A stretch of DNA of 64,000 bases from Phlebopus portentosus (GCA_037892935.1 JAYXKI010000006.1:62001-126000); one strand, 5' to 3'. Counted from the first letter of the stretch, positions 45,141-55,440 are shown. Notes: generated by a model not told the origin, from the sequence alone. Program-made: numbers and translations.

Positions 45141-46088
45141 TTAGTCTTCGGTTGTGAGATCGATCATCGGCGGATCGTGGATTGGTGTGGCGGTGTGCGG
45201 TGGAGGGTTGGCTCTGTCCGCCGCATCTTGTTGAGGTACGTTGTTGAGGTATGGGTGATGTTCAATGGATTCCCGAAGCTCGGCGAGGTGCTCTTCGATG
45301 TCCTGGGCGGCTGCGATTGCTGAGAGCGAATACTGTTGTGCTTGGAGTATAATGGCGATGACGTTGGCGGTGCAGTTGCGTATATCATCGTCGCCGCGCT
45401 CGTCGAAGAGGCGTAAGACTTGGATTATGGCATTGTGGGATAGTTCTGAGGCGGCGTCGGAGTAAATGACGGCATTTTCGAGTGCAATAGGCCCTTCTCT
45501 GAGGATGGCGAGGGGGGCATTGGGTAGTACGCCATCGCCGAGAGGCGCGCCGAGAATTATGGGGATCGTAGTGAGGGCGCCGCCGATGCGGAGCGTTTCT
45601 CGGATGCGGCAAACGAGTGTCGCTTTGTTGGCAGGCGTCAGATGGTGTCTGGCGAAGAGTTCGGGGATGATCTGAAGCATCGCGGGGACGTGTCTGGTGG
45701 GGAACGGTATCGCCGCAGAAAACGCGTTGGCGAGGAGGTCACAAAATGATCCCCAGTTTCCGCCGGAGAGGCGTGGGTCTTGACAGAGGAGCTGCTGGGC
45801 ATCCGGCGAGGCCCAAATGTACAGCAGGAAGATTAGAGTCGCGGTGTCGGGGCAGGGGTGGTGAAAACTGCGAAGGGCGGCGATGAGAATATTTGGTAGA
45901 GCGGTGTAATCAGGGTGCCATGTGTAGAGGAGCATGGGGTGCCCGGGAAGTGTGATTAATTGGGCGAAGTTGAAATCTAAAAGGTGTTGGGCATGGCGGG
46001 GGAAGTGGACTGGGTGCGGGACTTGGAGTAGTGGTGTCGCCGGTGCGAATGGAAACGCTTCGGCGAGGCTAGGAACCAGCTGGGGCAT
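45141..46088 (-). CDS. C-associated ORF of 315 codons, unknown, ends in a SUMO-interaction-like motif
   Basis: One uninterrupted exon from ATG 46088 to TAG at 45141. Composition is Leu/Ala/Pro/His rich. The middle (residues about 30-230) looks helical and globular, with many Leu/Ile (LIFLLYIWASPDAQQLL, AALRSFHHPCPDTATL, IPELFARHHLTPANKATLVCRI), like an armadillo/HEAT-type helical repeat, though I cannot assign a family. The tail reads PMIDLTTED: a hydrophobic-Asp-Leu-Thr core followed by acidic residues, as in SUMO-interacting motifs. A TATA-like box lies 75-85 bp upstream. It is in element sense, downstream of the antisense zinc-cluster gene, probably within the LTR. No frame damage, unlike C pol. 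Confidence 0.6.
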   Translation of the reverse strand: MPQLVPSLAEAFPFAPATPLLQVPHPVHFPRHAQHLLDFNFAQLITLPGHPMLLYTWHPDYTALPNILIAALRSFHHPCPDTATLIFLLYIWASPDAQQLLCQDPRLSGGNWGSFCDLLANAFSAAIPFPTRHVPAMLQIIPELFARHHLTPANKATLVCRIRETLRIGGALTTIPIILGAPLGDGVLPNAPLAILREGPIALENAVIYSDAASELSHNAIIQVLRLFDERGDDDIRNCTANVIAIILQAQQYSLSAIAAAQDIEEHLAELRESIEHHPYLNNVPQQDAADRANPPPHTATPIHDPPMIDLTTED

Positions 46089-46162
46089 GTTGTAAGGAGC
46101 GCCGATGGTATTCGTAATCTGTAGGGTAGATGTTTTTGGGGGCGGTGAGTAGGTCGCCGACC

Positions 46163-46173
46163 GCTTTATATAT
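46163..46173 (-). promoter_or_regulatory. TATA box, probably C LTR promoter
   Basis: Minus strand ATATATAAAGC, about 75 bp before the ATG of the 315-codon ORF and about 130 bp downstream (in element sense) of tandem repeats, the layout of an LTR U3. Confidence 0.5.
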
Positions 46174-46299
46174 TTTCGGCGAGTGTTTTCCGGGTTGGCC
46201 GGAAGGTATGACGGCTTTTGGCGAGGTGAAGTTGCCAGTATTATAGTGTAGGGGCCAATATAGGCGAAAGCCGAAGTAGTGTTCTAATGGAAGGGGGCC

Positions 46300-46640
46300 T
46301 AGGCGAAGGTGTTTCGTGTAGGCGGATCGTCGGCGGGACGAGTAAGTGGGATGGGAGGCTAGCGGCGAGGCTGGTTCGCCGGTAGTTCAGGTATGGTGGC
46401 CTGTAGCAGCGTGGGGCGAAGCGAACTTCGAATGGGATGGGGGCCTGGGCGAAGGAATTTCGTATAGGCGGGTCATCGGCGGGACGAGTGAGTGGGATGG
46501 GGAGCTCGCGGCGAGGCTGGTTCGCCGGTAGTTCGGGTATGGTGGCCTGTAGCGGCGTGGGGCGAAGCGATCTTCGAATAGAAGGGGGCCTGGGCGAGGG
46601 AATTTCGTATAGGCGGGTCGTCGGCGGGACGAGCTTCGAT
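46300..46640 (+). repeat. Tandem repeat, unit 145-146 bp, about 2.3 copies
   Basis: The landmark GGCGGRTCRTCGGCGGGACG starts at 46321, 46467 and 46612. Unit contents (GGCGAGGCTGGTTCGCCGGTAG) repeat in register. Likely U3 enhancer-type repeats of C. The unit length is not a multiple of three, so the Pro-rich minus-strand frame over it is not a real repeat protein. Confidence 0.75.
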
Positions 46641-47230
46641 TTAGAAGGGAGTTCGGAAGTAAAGTTTAAATGGTTAATCATGGAAGGTGTCGTCATATCA
46701 TGATCTTGATCTGGTACCAGAAATGGATACAATGGCCTTGTAGTCAGGGGTAGTGGTACATCGGAAATACAATTCGGCGGGATTTTGGCGGTCCGGGAAC
46801 CAGTCGGGGACGCCAGGTAGTTAACTAGGGCGGTGTAGGTCGTAGCCTATAGGTTGAGGATTTGTTAATGGGTGTAGGTACGGCTAGGGTAGGGTGTGCG
46901 GCGATATTTGATGATCAGCGGTGGGGATCGGCGTAGAATGTTGTATCGGCCGGCTTGGCAGGGGTCTGGAAGGTTGGGGCTGTGTTGTGGCGGGGTTCAG
47001 TGGATTGTTCCGGCGAGTTTTGGAGGGGGGAGAGTCGCCGAGGGGTTTGTGGAATTTGAGTGGAGATTGCGGCGGAGCAGTGGGGAGGATTTGGTAATTG
47101 ATTGGTAAAAAGGGGGCAGGGAGGTCGCGTGTATGGAGGGCTGAAATCGGAGTTTGAATTGGGTGCGGCGAGGATATAGACGACGGGGACTCGTGTCTGA
47201 GTTCCCCGTTTCTCTTTTTCTCTTTCCACC
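46641..47230. other. C sequence upstream of the zinc-cluster gene
   Basis: No coding content supported. Ends in a pyrimidine tract (TTTCTCTTTTTCTCTTTCC, about 47208-47226) directly before the accessory ATG; on the element-sense strand this is a purine tract and may be the polypurine primer site, but I could not place the LTR border. Confidence 0.35.
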
Positions 47231-48884
47231 ATGGCGCCGACGATTCTCAGCATCAGCAGCAGCAGCGGCAGCGACAGCAGCAGCAACAACAGCAGGGAGG
47301 GGTCGGAGGCTCCCTCCGACCAGATGGAGGTGGACGCCGGGGCGGCGACGGGGGCTCCTGCCGCGGGCGGGATGTCGCGGGCCCCCAGCGGGCAAGAGGT
47401 CCCGCCGGAGTCGCAGGGGGAGATGGAGGAGGAGGGTGGGGAGGGGGGGGAGGGGGGGGAAGAACTGGACGCGGCCGTGTGGGCGGCCATTACGGCGGTG
47501 AGGGGGTGGATCGAGCGGGCCTGAAACGATGAGGGGCCCGCTGCCGATGAGCTCGATGGGCTCTTGGTAAATTTGCGTTCCCTTGATAATAACCGTGTGA
47601 GCTGACGATCTGGTTTACTTTTTCAGAAGGGGCTTGGGGAGCGCTTCCCCGCGCTATCCGACGACGCGAGGGCTGAAAAGCCCGAATATTATTGCACGGG
47701 GAGGTGGTTGGTGAACCGGGCAACGGTGGTGCGGATGGCCGCCGGGGAGGCTAAGGACGCCGCCGAGGCGTTGGACAAGGCTGCCCAGTCGGAGGTGAAT
47801 CGCCTCCGACGCGTCGCGGAGAGGCTGGCCGAGCGCCGGGAGGAGGAGGCTCGTGAGGAGGCGAAGCGGAGCGCGGTGAAGGTGGCCGAGGAGGCAAAAG
47901 CCTCCTTCCTCAAGACGCTCGCCACCCTGCGAGTTGGGGGCCCGGAGGTCGTCGAGGCCTTCTGTAGGTCCTCAGGGCGCAATGAGGCGGGGAACCTGGT
48001 AAGTCGTTGTCTTGAATTTTGTTTTTTACTGTCTCTGATAATATCTTCTTAGGTCGCGGCGCCTAAAACGAGCACCAAAGCGAAGGTGCAGGCACGTCCC
48101 GCGGCCAGGCCGGCGACGGGAAAGACGATTACTCTTCCTGGGTTGTTGATCCCTGGTCTTGAGGTGGCAGGTTCGTCCAGCGAGACGCTCAAGAGGGAGA
48201 GTGGTCGAGTGACGCGAGGGGGACGTTCAGGGACAGTCATGGGAAAGACCATTACTCTTGAGGTTGAGTCTGATGAGGGGTCAACGCGAGCGAAACGGTC
48301 GAGTGGAAAGGAGGTATATGTCGATGTGTGTTTTATGTCCTGGATCTTATTCTTCACTGACATGTTTCGTTTCTAGGTGCCTCCCCTTCCGAAGCGCGTA
48401 CGTGAGCCGGTGGTCGAGCCGCCAGCGAAACGAGCAAGAGTGCTGGGAGCGGCGGCCTCGGGTGGGGGAAGGGCGAAAGAGGAGGCGACAGGAAGAAGGG
48501 ACGGGGCGGTGAGTGCTGTCTTGAATTTTGTTCTCGACACTCTCTGACTATAATATTCAGAGGGAGGAGGGGGGTTGGGAGTTCGAGAGGGTGGGGCGGC
48601 TCCCCAGGGGTCAGAGCCACCGCCTCCTCGAGTTCGTGTCGCCGGGGTGCGAGCGGTGCATCGGGTGTGGGGAGATGTGCACGAGGCGCCCGCCGGCGCT
48701 CCTGTGCCAGGCGTGCCGGGTATCGCACCATCGGTGTGATATCTTGGAGTCGGACGTGACCTTCCTGGCGCAGCAGGAGGTCCTCGCTCTCCGCCGGCAG
48801 CTGGAGGGGATGGAGTCGACGTTGGCGGGAGAGAGTGCGGGTGGGGGGGTGGAGGAAAAGGCCCAGGGTGAACGCCGTGGATAG
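47231..48884 (+). CDS. C accessory gene: spliced protein with C-terminal Zn2Cys6-type array, antisense to pol
   Basis: Five exons: 47231-47497 (or to 47566), 47627-47998, 48053-48313, 48377-48508, 48561-48884; all later introns 52-63 bp. Exon 1 is Ser-rich then Gly/Glu-rich. Exon 2 has a long Ala/Glu/Arg helix (DAAEALDKAAQSEVNRLRRV, AERLAERREEEAREEAKRSA), likely coiled coil. Exons 3-4 carry basic patches (PPLPKRVREP, PPAKRARV), nuclear-localisation-like. The last exon has C-X2-C-X6-C-X8-C-X2-C-X6-C (CERCIGCGEMC ... CQACRVSHHRC), the Zn(II)2Cys6 spacing, and then a short helix. If the first intron uses the usual-size donor at 47567 (60 bp), an in-frame TGA at 47522-47524 remains (CGA expected); the donor GTGAGG at 47498 (129 bp) removes it. 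So the gene may be intact. Shares layout, not sequence, with the A accessory gene. Confidence 0.65.
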
Positions 48885-49323
48885 GCGGCGAGCCAAACGA
48901 TGCAAACGGCGTCGGCTCGCGGTCTTCGGCGACCATGAAGCGCCCTTGGGCCGAAAAAAAATATAAAAAAAATAGGAAAAATATAAAAGTACAAAAATAT
49001 TGTATTTTTCTTTTTCTTGTGTACTATAGTGGCTTGTAATAACAAGCCGAATGTTTTTCTTGTGAGGATGGTTCTTTGTGAGTTCAGGGGATGTAAGATT
49101 GAGATGGGCTGGAGTGAAATAGGGAGGATAGGCGCCCTAAAAATAGCGCCGGGGCCAAAAGAATGACTTGAGTAAGGTGAAAATGTGGGAGGGGGTGACT
49201 CGGCGTCTCGCCGCAGTCATTTGGGTGATGATTGGAGAGTGTGAAGATAGCGGCGGGTCCGAATAGGTGACTTAGGGAATGTGTATATAAGGGAGAGGGT
49301 GATTATGAGGCTTCGGCGGATCT
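48885..49323. other. C tail-to-tail spacer between accessory gene and pol
   Basis: 439 bp with A/T runs (AAAAAAATATAAAAAAAATA at about 48954-48973) near the accessory end, similar in place and length to the spacers of A1 and A2. Confidence 0.45.
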
Positions 49324-52300
49324 TCATAAGTTGGATTCGGCATCTAGGTCATCCGCCGCGGTCTCTTGTGCTAAGTTGTCGAGTTCCGGCGTGGATTTCT
49401 GAGTGAGGTCTTCGACTGAGTCGATGATTCGAGTGCGTGCGTGGTAGGGGATAACTCTGAATGCTGCGTAACGAAGTGCTGAAATGGCGCCGTTTGCTTC
49501 GGCGAGAACGTAGGATCCTCCTTTGGTTTGCCGCACGACAATCATGGGCCCTAGGTACTTCGGCTTTGTCTTCCTGTTCAGCTCGTTTTCGATCTGGGAG
49601 TTCCGGACCAGCACAAGTGAGCCGGGGGCGAAATTGTAATCTTTAATTGTTGCGGCGTGGGTTTTCTCGAAGTCCTGTATGGATTTGAAACGCCCCTGGA
49701 TGACGGATTCCTTGACTCGTTGGAGGTCCTCGGGACGTTTCTGGAGTGCCCTTGCTCTCGCCGCGATGAGTTGTGCGTTGGACATCTTGGAGGTGACCGC
49801 CGGCGAGATGTACGTCTGTTCGGCGAGGTCGAAGGGGAGTACTGGTTCGACGCCGTGGGCCATAAAGTATGGGCTATAGCCTGTGCGGCGTTGGATCGTG
49901 ATTCGTTCGGCCCAAATGGCGTGGTATATATGCTGGGACCACTTGTCTGGGCTTGCGTCGGCGAGCTTCATTAGGGTTTCTCTAAGGTCCCGGTGTCGCC
50001 GCTCAATGATTCCGTTGGCTCTTGAGTTGTACGGCGAGATTCGAATGTGCTGGACATTGTATTTGGCGAGAAGGTGGGGTAGGTCCTTGGAGAATGAGGC
50101 GCCGTTGTCGGTTACGATCTCCTCAACTCGTCCCCATCTTGACAAGATATCTTCAAAAACGAAGCGTGCTATCGAGGCGGCGTTATCTTTGCGCAGCGTT
50201 TGGAATTCGGGGTATCCGGTGAGGGAGTCTCGGGCCTGAACGATATACTTGAATCTGCTGGAGGGCGGCATTAACATGACGTCTATATGCACCCTGGAGA
50301 ATAGCGGCGTGGGTGTCGGGCTTTGCGGCGTGGTATATATTTTCGTAAACTGCCTCGTTTGGCATCGGTGACAGGTTCTGATATACCATTTGATGTCCTG
50401 ATGCATTCCTGGCCACCAGAATCGGTCTTGAATCGTTGTTCTGACAGAGAAGAAGCCTTTGTGGCCGAGTTCATCGTGGGCAGTTCTGATAATGGAAATT
50501 CGGCGTTCCGGCGGAATAACGAGTGCGGCGTGACCTTTGTCGTTCTTTCTGTAGAGTTCGCCGTGCTGTAGGAAGAAACGAGTGGCTCGGCGTACGAACT
50601 GTTTGAATTGAGCGTCTGAAAGATCGGTGGGGCGGGATGGGGCAGCGAGAAATTTCTTGATACAATCGAGGTCTTTGAATCCTTTTTGGGAGGCTTTGTG
50701 ATCGGGGAGTTGTACGGGTTCGCTGTTTGGGGTATAGGCCGTGTCAGAAAGGTCTTGGTTTAGGAAGGAGTATTGATGGTCGATCCATTCTTCGAAGCCT
50801 TCGTCTCGCGGCGGATCAGTTTGTGCGGCGCCGCGGCGTGATAGGCCGTCTGGGCCGAGGTGTTTGGGTGCCGGCGTATGAATGATCGTGAAATTGAAAA
50901 GTAAGATGCCGGCGATCCATCTATTGATAGTGGCGTTGGGTTGGAGGTCTGGGTTGTTAATCATGCCTTTAATATAGCTGGCGTCGACTTCGACGAAAAA
51001 GTGATCGATGCCGACGAGGTATATGCGCGCCTCATATAGAGCTCTGAAGAGGCCGAAGAGTTCTAGCTTCGCCTGGGAGTAGTTTCGTTCTCTGTTGTTC
51101 CAGGTTCCGGACATGAAACGGGATGGGACCCTTTCGCCGTTTTCGCCGAGCTGTAACAAGATGGCGCCGTAGCCATAAACGGAGGAGTCTACACAGAAAT
51201 GAACAGGTTGTCCTGACTCGTAGTCAATAGAACGAATGGCGCCGGAGGATGCTATGGCGTGTTTTAGTAGATCCATAGATCGGCGGGCGTCTTCGTCGAA
51301 TAGGAAGGGCTGGTCTTTGCAGAGTAGTTTGTTGAGACCGGCGGAATGTCTGGCGTAGTTCTTCACGAAGTGTCTGAGGACGCCAGCCGTACCTAAGAAT
51401 GCCCGAACATCATGGACATCCCGCGGCGGCGGCCAATCCATTATCGCCTTGACCCTGGATGCGTCTGGGACTCGGCCGGCGTAATTACAGGTGTGTCCTA
51501 CAATGACTGCTTCTGGTGCGGCGATGATGAGTTTCTTACCCGAGACAGTGGCGCCGACTACTTTGAGGCGTTGGAGGACGCGGTTGACATCGTTGAGATG
51601 TTCCCAGATGAAGCGGCAGATGTTCGGGTTCCCCGGAATGGTTTCGTAGTTTCCGGCGGCGAGCTCGTATCGGGATTTAGGCCCTTTTACAGGAATATTG
51701 TCGATGTATGGGATACAGACGTGGGGTATCTCATCTTTGAGTACGAAGGTGACGTCGGCGTGCATAATTTGTTGCGAGTTGGTGTATTTCATAGGAATCG
51801 ACGTGAGGCGAAATGCGCCGAGAGGTGTTTGGAATGTTGTGAGGTCGCGGGATCATACGTCGAGCTTTCTCTGGTCGAAGGCAACGAATAGATCGAGTGT
51901 GGTGTAGCAGGCATGGCCGCCGAAGGTCTCGGCGATGTGTTCTGTGGGGTAAGGGACGGAGGGGTCGCGTATGGAGACTTTGTTGAGTGGCTGGAGGTCG
52001 TGTACAAGCCGAAGGGATTTTCCATCCTTTTTAACGACGCAGAACCATTGGGAGCGGTAAGAGGAATTGGACGGCTCGTAGACACCGGAGTTAATTTTGT
52101 CTTTGATTATGCGAACCACTTCGTTGAAGATGCCCGGCGGAATAGGGATGTTTTTCATTACCCATGGCGTATGGTCGACAGTAGGAATTAGAACCGGCGC
52201 GAAGTATTGATAGTCGAGGGAGCCCTTTTCTGTCTCGTCCCAAGCTAGGCCGTCTTCATGTTGTAGAAGGGTCCAGTAGGCGAGGTTCTTTTCTTCCTCA

Positions 52301-52809
52301 CTGAGGAAGCCTGTTGGGTCGATGTCTAGGGCGTTGAAGCGCTCTTGTGTAAAGCGGCGTCCTGGAATGAACTCCGGCGGATCGATAGGGAGCTTCGGTA
52401 GATCTGTGAGCGGCTGCGGGTGTGATTTGCGTATGATGCGGTAGTCCTCTGGAAGGGTCGCCGATATAGGTTTGGTTCGTTGGGCGACCTTTTTGTACTT
52501 ATAGGTGTGCCCGGCCGGTTGAGCGGCCGTGGTATTAAGAGTGCTGTTGGAGCGGGGTATTCGGTTGCGTACGGGGAGTGATTCATCGTCGAAAATAGAG
52601 TTAATGAAGAAGGCTGGATGTTTTTGGGCTTTGTTCTGGGCTGTGAAACCCTTTTCGGCGGATCGATCAGAAAATGAGGTGGAGATATCTATGGTGCGGG
52701 GATTGAAGGCGATATTTACAGTCGCCGGGCCGTGATGGAGCACATATGCGTCGGGTATGGTTGGGGGTATACGCCGCATATGTTCCGGCGGATGCCGCTG
52801 GGACGTCAT
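49324..52809 (-). pseudogene. pol: C pol: RT, RNase H, integrase; one stop and altered YxDD
   Basis: Starts at ATG 52809, overlapping the gag stop as ATGA. RT TTLDLFVAFDQRKLD then TGA at 51855-51853 (family A reads Arg CGA two codons later in the aligned stretch SRDLTTFQTPLG), after which the frame is open for 822 codons. The YxDD box reads YIDNIPVKGPKS: the second catalytic Asp is Asn. RNase H HFCVDSSVYGYGAILLQ; integrase HDELGHKGFF, CHRCQTRQ, HIDVMLMPP, VTDNGASF, NGIIERRHRD and a GPY/F-type tail (KPKYLGPMIVV). No chromodomain. The stop and the Asp loss make this copy inactive; most residues are otherwise conserved. Confidence 0.88.
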
Positions 52810-55058
52810 TGTCTAGGGGGGCGCTGTTTTTCTGTCCCGGCGCCACGCTGAATCGTCGGGATCGACATGGTTTCGTTCGTATCGGGATGAGTAAGGTATA
52901 GCGTCTGTTCGCCGTCGGCCTCGTCTATGACTTGCGCCCTAGTGTGTACGAAAAACGGCCGGCCTAATAGTAACTGAAAGGGGGCCTTTTCGACGACCTG
53001 GACTTGGACAACAATAGAGAAGGCGCCTATGGTGAGTCTGACGCGAGGGATGAGTCCCGCCGAGCATGAGGTTTGTCTGTCGGCGGTTTCTACTGTGATT
53101 GCTTGGCTCATTATCGTCGGGGAGCTGAGGTCCTTCCATACTTCTTTTGGCACGGCGATAAATGTCGACCCCGAGTCGAGCAAAGCCTTTACCTCGAATT
53201 TATCATCGAGCCAGACCTCGATTTCGTGGAGGGGAATGTTCGGCGGGGCGACGGATGGATCTTCGTCGCCGAAGTTAACCGGCGAGGTGGGCCTCGGGAT
53301 TGAGGCGTACATTGCCATCTCGTGATCAGGATTTTCCCTAATTAGTTCTCGGCGCCCCGTGACGAATTCTTTACACTTCTTTCTGATTTCGGGAGAGGCG
53401 GCGAGCAGGCTTCGGATCGGCAGGGTGACTTCCGAGTCCAGAATCTTGTCGAAAACGTTTGATACCGCGGCGTCATCGTATGCTGGTACGGTGGTTCGGT
53501 ATTGTGGCTTCGGATCCGCCGCGTCGTCCCTGTGTAGCGCCGAGGGCATCGGCGGCAGGGCCGGGCGTTGTCCGGGTGGTCTCCCTTTCTTGCTGTTATC
53601 TCCCCATTTCGGGTTGGGGTCTCGAGGCGGCTTTCTGGTGGGGATTTCGATTCCGTCGAAAACTTCTCTGGGGCCTGGCCGTCTTCCGGCAGCGGCAAAG
53701 GCATTCTGCGGTTGTTTGGTGGATTCTTCTTGTTCAAAAAGGAGCGCGACTCCGTCGCAGGCATCGTCGTCTGGGGGTTCTTCTGGGGTGATAGCCTCGA
53801 AGTAGTTTGATTCCTGGATTCGCGGCGGCAGGCCGTTCGGCGGATTTGTATTGTAGGCTAAGGGAGGCGGTGCCCGGTTGAGGCCCTGGTACATAGATTC
53901 CTGTGATGGAGGGTGTGACTGATACATGGATTGTTGAGTCGGTGGTTGTCCCTGATATGTAGGATCCTGTCTCGGCAGAGCGATCCTCGGCGGCGTGTCG
54001 GATACGGGCTGAATGGGGAGCTGGACGCCAACTGGTGCGTAGTTTGGATTCTCTATGAAGAGCTTATTAATCCTGTCCAGTACTGACATCCCCGGTTCTC
54101 CCTGAGGAAGTCGGCCATTGGAGGGGTACAAGTACCCTTTGGCGTCGGCGAGCATGATTCCCCTCTGGATCAGGGAGATCTTGGTGGGACAGTCGCGGGT
54201 AGAGTGCGTTACACTGGCGCATATGGCGCATTTTCCGTTAAATCTGGCTTGTCGGGGCTGCAGCGGGACTCCTGCGGTTGGCGGCGGAGCGCGGCGGTTT
54301 GACTTCTCGGTGGCTTCACGGAGGGCGTGCATTTCCTGGATTAGGAGGGACACCCACGGTTCTTCTTGCTTGACCTGGGGTTGGTTGATGACTCCGTAGG
54401 CCGGAGCACCGGGTTGCGGCGGCGGCGTGTACGTCATAACTTGTGTATAGGTGGGCATGGCCGCTGTCGCCGCATACATCAGTGGTTGGTCGGCGGTTGT
54501 GAGGCGGCCGTCGGTTAGGATGCGTTCTAGTTCTCTTACAACTGTGTCGATGTCCCAGGGCACGCCGGTAGGGTGGTCGTGCTTGACAAACCGCAAATTA
54601 AGATCCAGCTCTCTGTTTAGCGTCGGGTGGAGGCCTTCTCTGAACATACGCTTCTGTTCGAACTCTGATAGCATGCCGGCGTCGATAAGATACGAGGAGA
54701 CGGTGATAAAGTTCCTATGGTATTCGCCGAGGGCGGCGGTGTTCAGCATAATTTGGTTGCGGCTTATGTTAATAAGGTTGTGGAGGTCGCCGAGTGTGTA
54801 CTGGGTCGTAGCGTTTGGGTAGTACTTTAGGATAGCGTCTTTGAATGCCATAAAGTCGTTTCCTCTCGTTTCGGGCCTTTTGCACCATAGCTGATCGTCT
54901 TTAGCGTCGGCGTAGCATCTTGCCCAAGCGATCATTTGTGCATCTGTTAGGCCGGCGCTTCGTCCAAATAGCCGGACTCTGTTAAAGAAGATGGGGATTT
55001 CCGCGGGGTCGCCGGAGGCGTTGAACTTCGACGCACGGCAGTCTCCTGGGTAGGGCAT
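52806..55058 (-). CDS. gag: C gag-protease
   Basis: Open fr ame from the in-frame ATG 55058 (MPYPGDCRAS) to TGA 52806. Capsid-like FNRVRLFGRSAGLTDAQMIAW and LGEYHRNFITVSSYLID, zinc knuckle CAICASVTHSTRDC, Pro/Gln-rich linker, then protease KALLDSGSTFIAVPKEV (normal DSG) and LLGRPFF. The stop overlaps the pol ATG (ATGA at 52809-52806). Upstream, 55363-55091 has a Pro-rich open frame starting MPPTPAQRPRLS in another phase, likely the true Gag N-terminus joined by a shift or indel near 55090-55150. Confidence 0.82.
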   Translation of the reverse strand: MPYPGDCRASKFNASGDPAEIPIFFNRVRLFGRSAGLTDAQMIAWARCYADAKDDQLWCKRPETRGNDFMAFKDAILKYYPNATTQYTLGDLHNLINISRNQIMLNTAALGEYHRNFITVSSYLIDAGMLSEFEQKRMFREGLHPTLNRELDLNLRFVKHDHPTGVPWDIDTVVRELERILTDGRLTTADQPLMYAATAAMPTYTQVMTYTPPPQPGAPAYGVINQPQVKQEEPWVSLLIQEMHALREATEKSNRRAPPPTAGVPLQPRQARFNGKCAICASVTHSTRDCPTKISLIQRGIMLADAKGYLYPSNGRLPQGEPGMSVLDRINKLFIENPNYAPVGVQLPIQPVSDTPPRIALPRQDPTYQGQPPTQQSMYQSHPPSQESMYQGLNRAPPPLAYNTNPPNGLPPRIQESNYFEAITPEEPPDDDACDGVALLFEQEESTKQPQNAFAAAGRRPGPREVFDGIEIPTRKPPRDPNPKWGDNSKKGRPPGQRPALPPMPSALHRDDAADPKPQYRTTVPAYDDAAVSNVFDKILDSEVTLPIRSLLAASPEIRKKCKEFVTGRRELIRENPDHEMAMYASIPRPTSPVNFGDEDPSVAPPNIPLHEIEVWLDDKFEVKALLDSGSTFIAVPKEVWKDLSSPTIMSQAITVETADRQTSCSAGLIPRVRLTIGAFSIVVQVQVVEKAPFQLLLGRPFFVHTRAQVIDEADGEQTLYLTHPDTNETMSIPTIQRGAGTEKQRPPRQ

Positions 55059-55440
55059 TGTAGCTCCCGGCACTGGTGGGTTGGGGCCACTTAATGGATG
55101 GGTATCTGGGTCACTGAGGTCTGGGAGAGGGGGAAAGGCGCCCGCGGGGGTGGTGCTGGTGCGGCATAGGCTGGTGCGGCGGGGGACGGCTGTTGGGGGG
55201 GGGGCGGGGTCGATCCTGAGGCTGCGGAGGGCGCGGCGGGAATGCCGGTATGGGTGCTGGTCATTGTTGGTATCAAGGCCGTCTTAGGAGGTGTACTGGG
55301 GGTGGGTGGTTGGGCGTTGTCAATTGGGGAGAGCCGCGGCCTCTGAGCTGGGGTCGGCGGCATAAGAGGGGGGGGGTGGGGAGAGCCTCGCCAATCGCTC
55401 TTCTTCGACGGGGGATAGTGGAGAGTCGGGGGTGATTGCG
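55059..55440 (-). other. C gag N-terminal region and leader, proline-rich
   Basis: Two overlapping Pro-rich minus-strand frames; one starts at ATG 55363 (MPPTPAQRPRLSPIDNAQPP) and resembles the start of A Gag (MPPTRRPRIV). The composition breaks at about 55440. Confidence 0.45.

Larger units (their letters stand above)
43186..55440 (-). mobile_element. LTR retrotransposon C, Ty3/gypsy, GC-rich, with antisense zinc-cluster gene; 5' end not in place
   Basis: Minus-sense gag (55363-52806) and pol (52809-49324), then an antisense spliced zinc-cluster gene (47231-48884, +), then about 4 kb of GC-rich 3' sequence to 43186, which begins TG inside the A2 LTR. The order is that of family A, but proteins are clearly different. 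Composition and the motif CGGCG[AG] change at about 55440, where D appears to be inserted, so the 5' LTR is not visible and the LTR length is unknown. Confidence 0.8.

Noticed and set aside
46241..46732. Minus-strand proline-rich frame of 163 codons
   Set aside because: It lies over the 145-bp tandem repeat, whose length is not a multiple of three, so the repeated units are read in different frames; no sign of a protein.
11407..55440. The retroelement cluster as a centromere
   Set aside because: A nest of LTR elements fits, but no centromere-specific signal can be seen in sequence alone and genes lie only 5 kb away.
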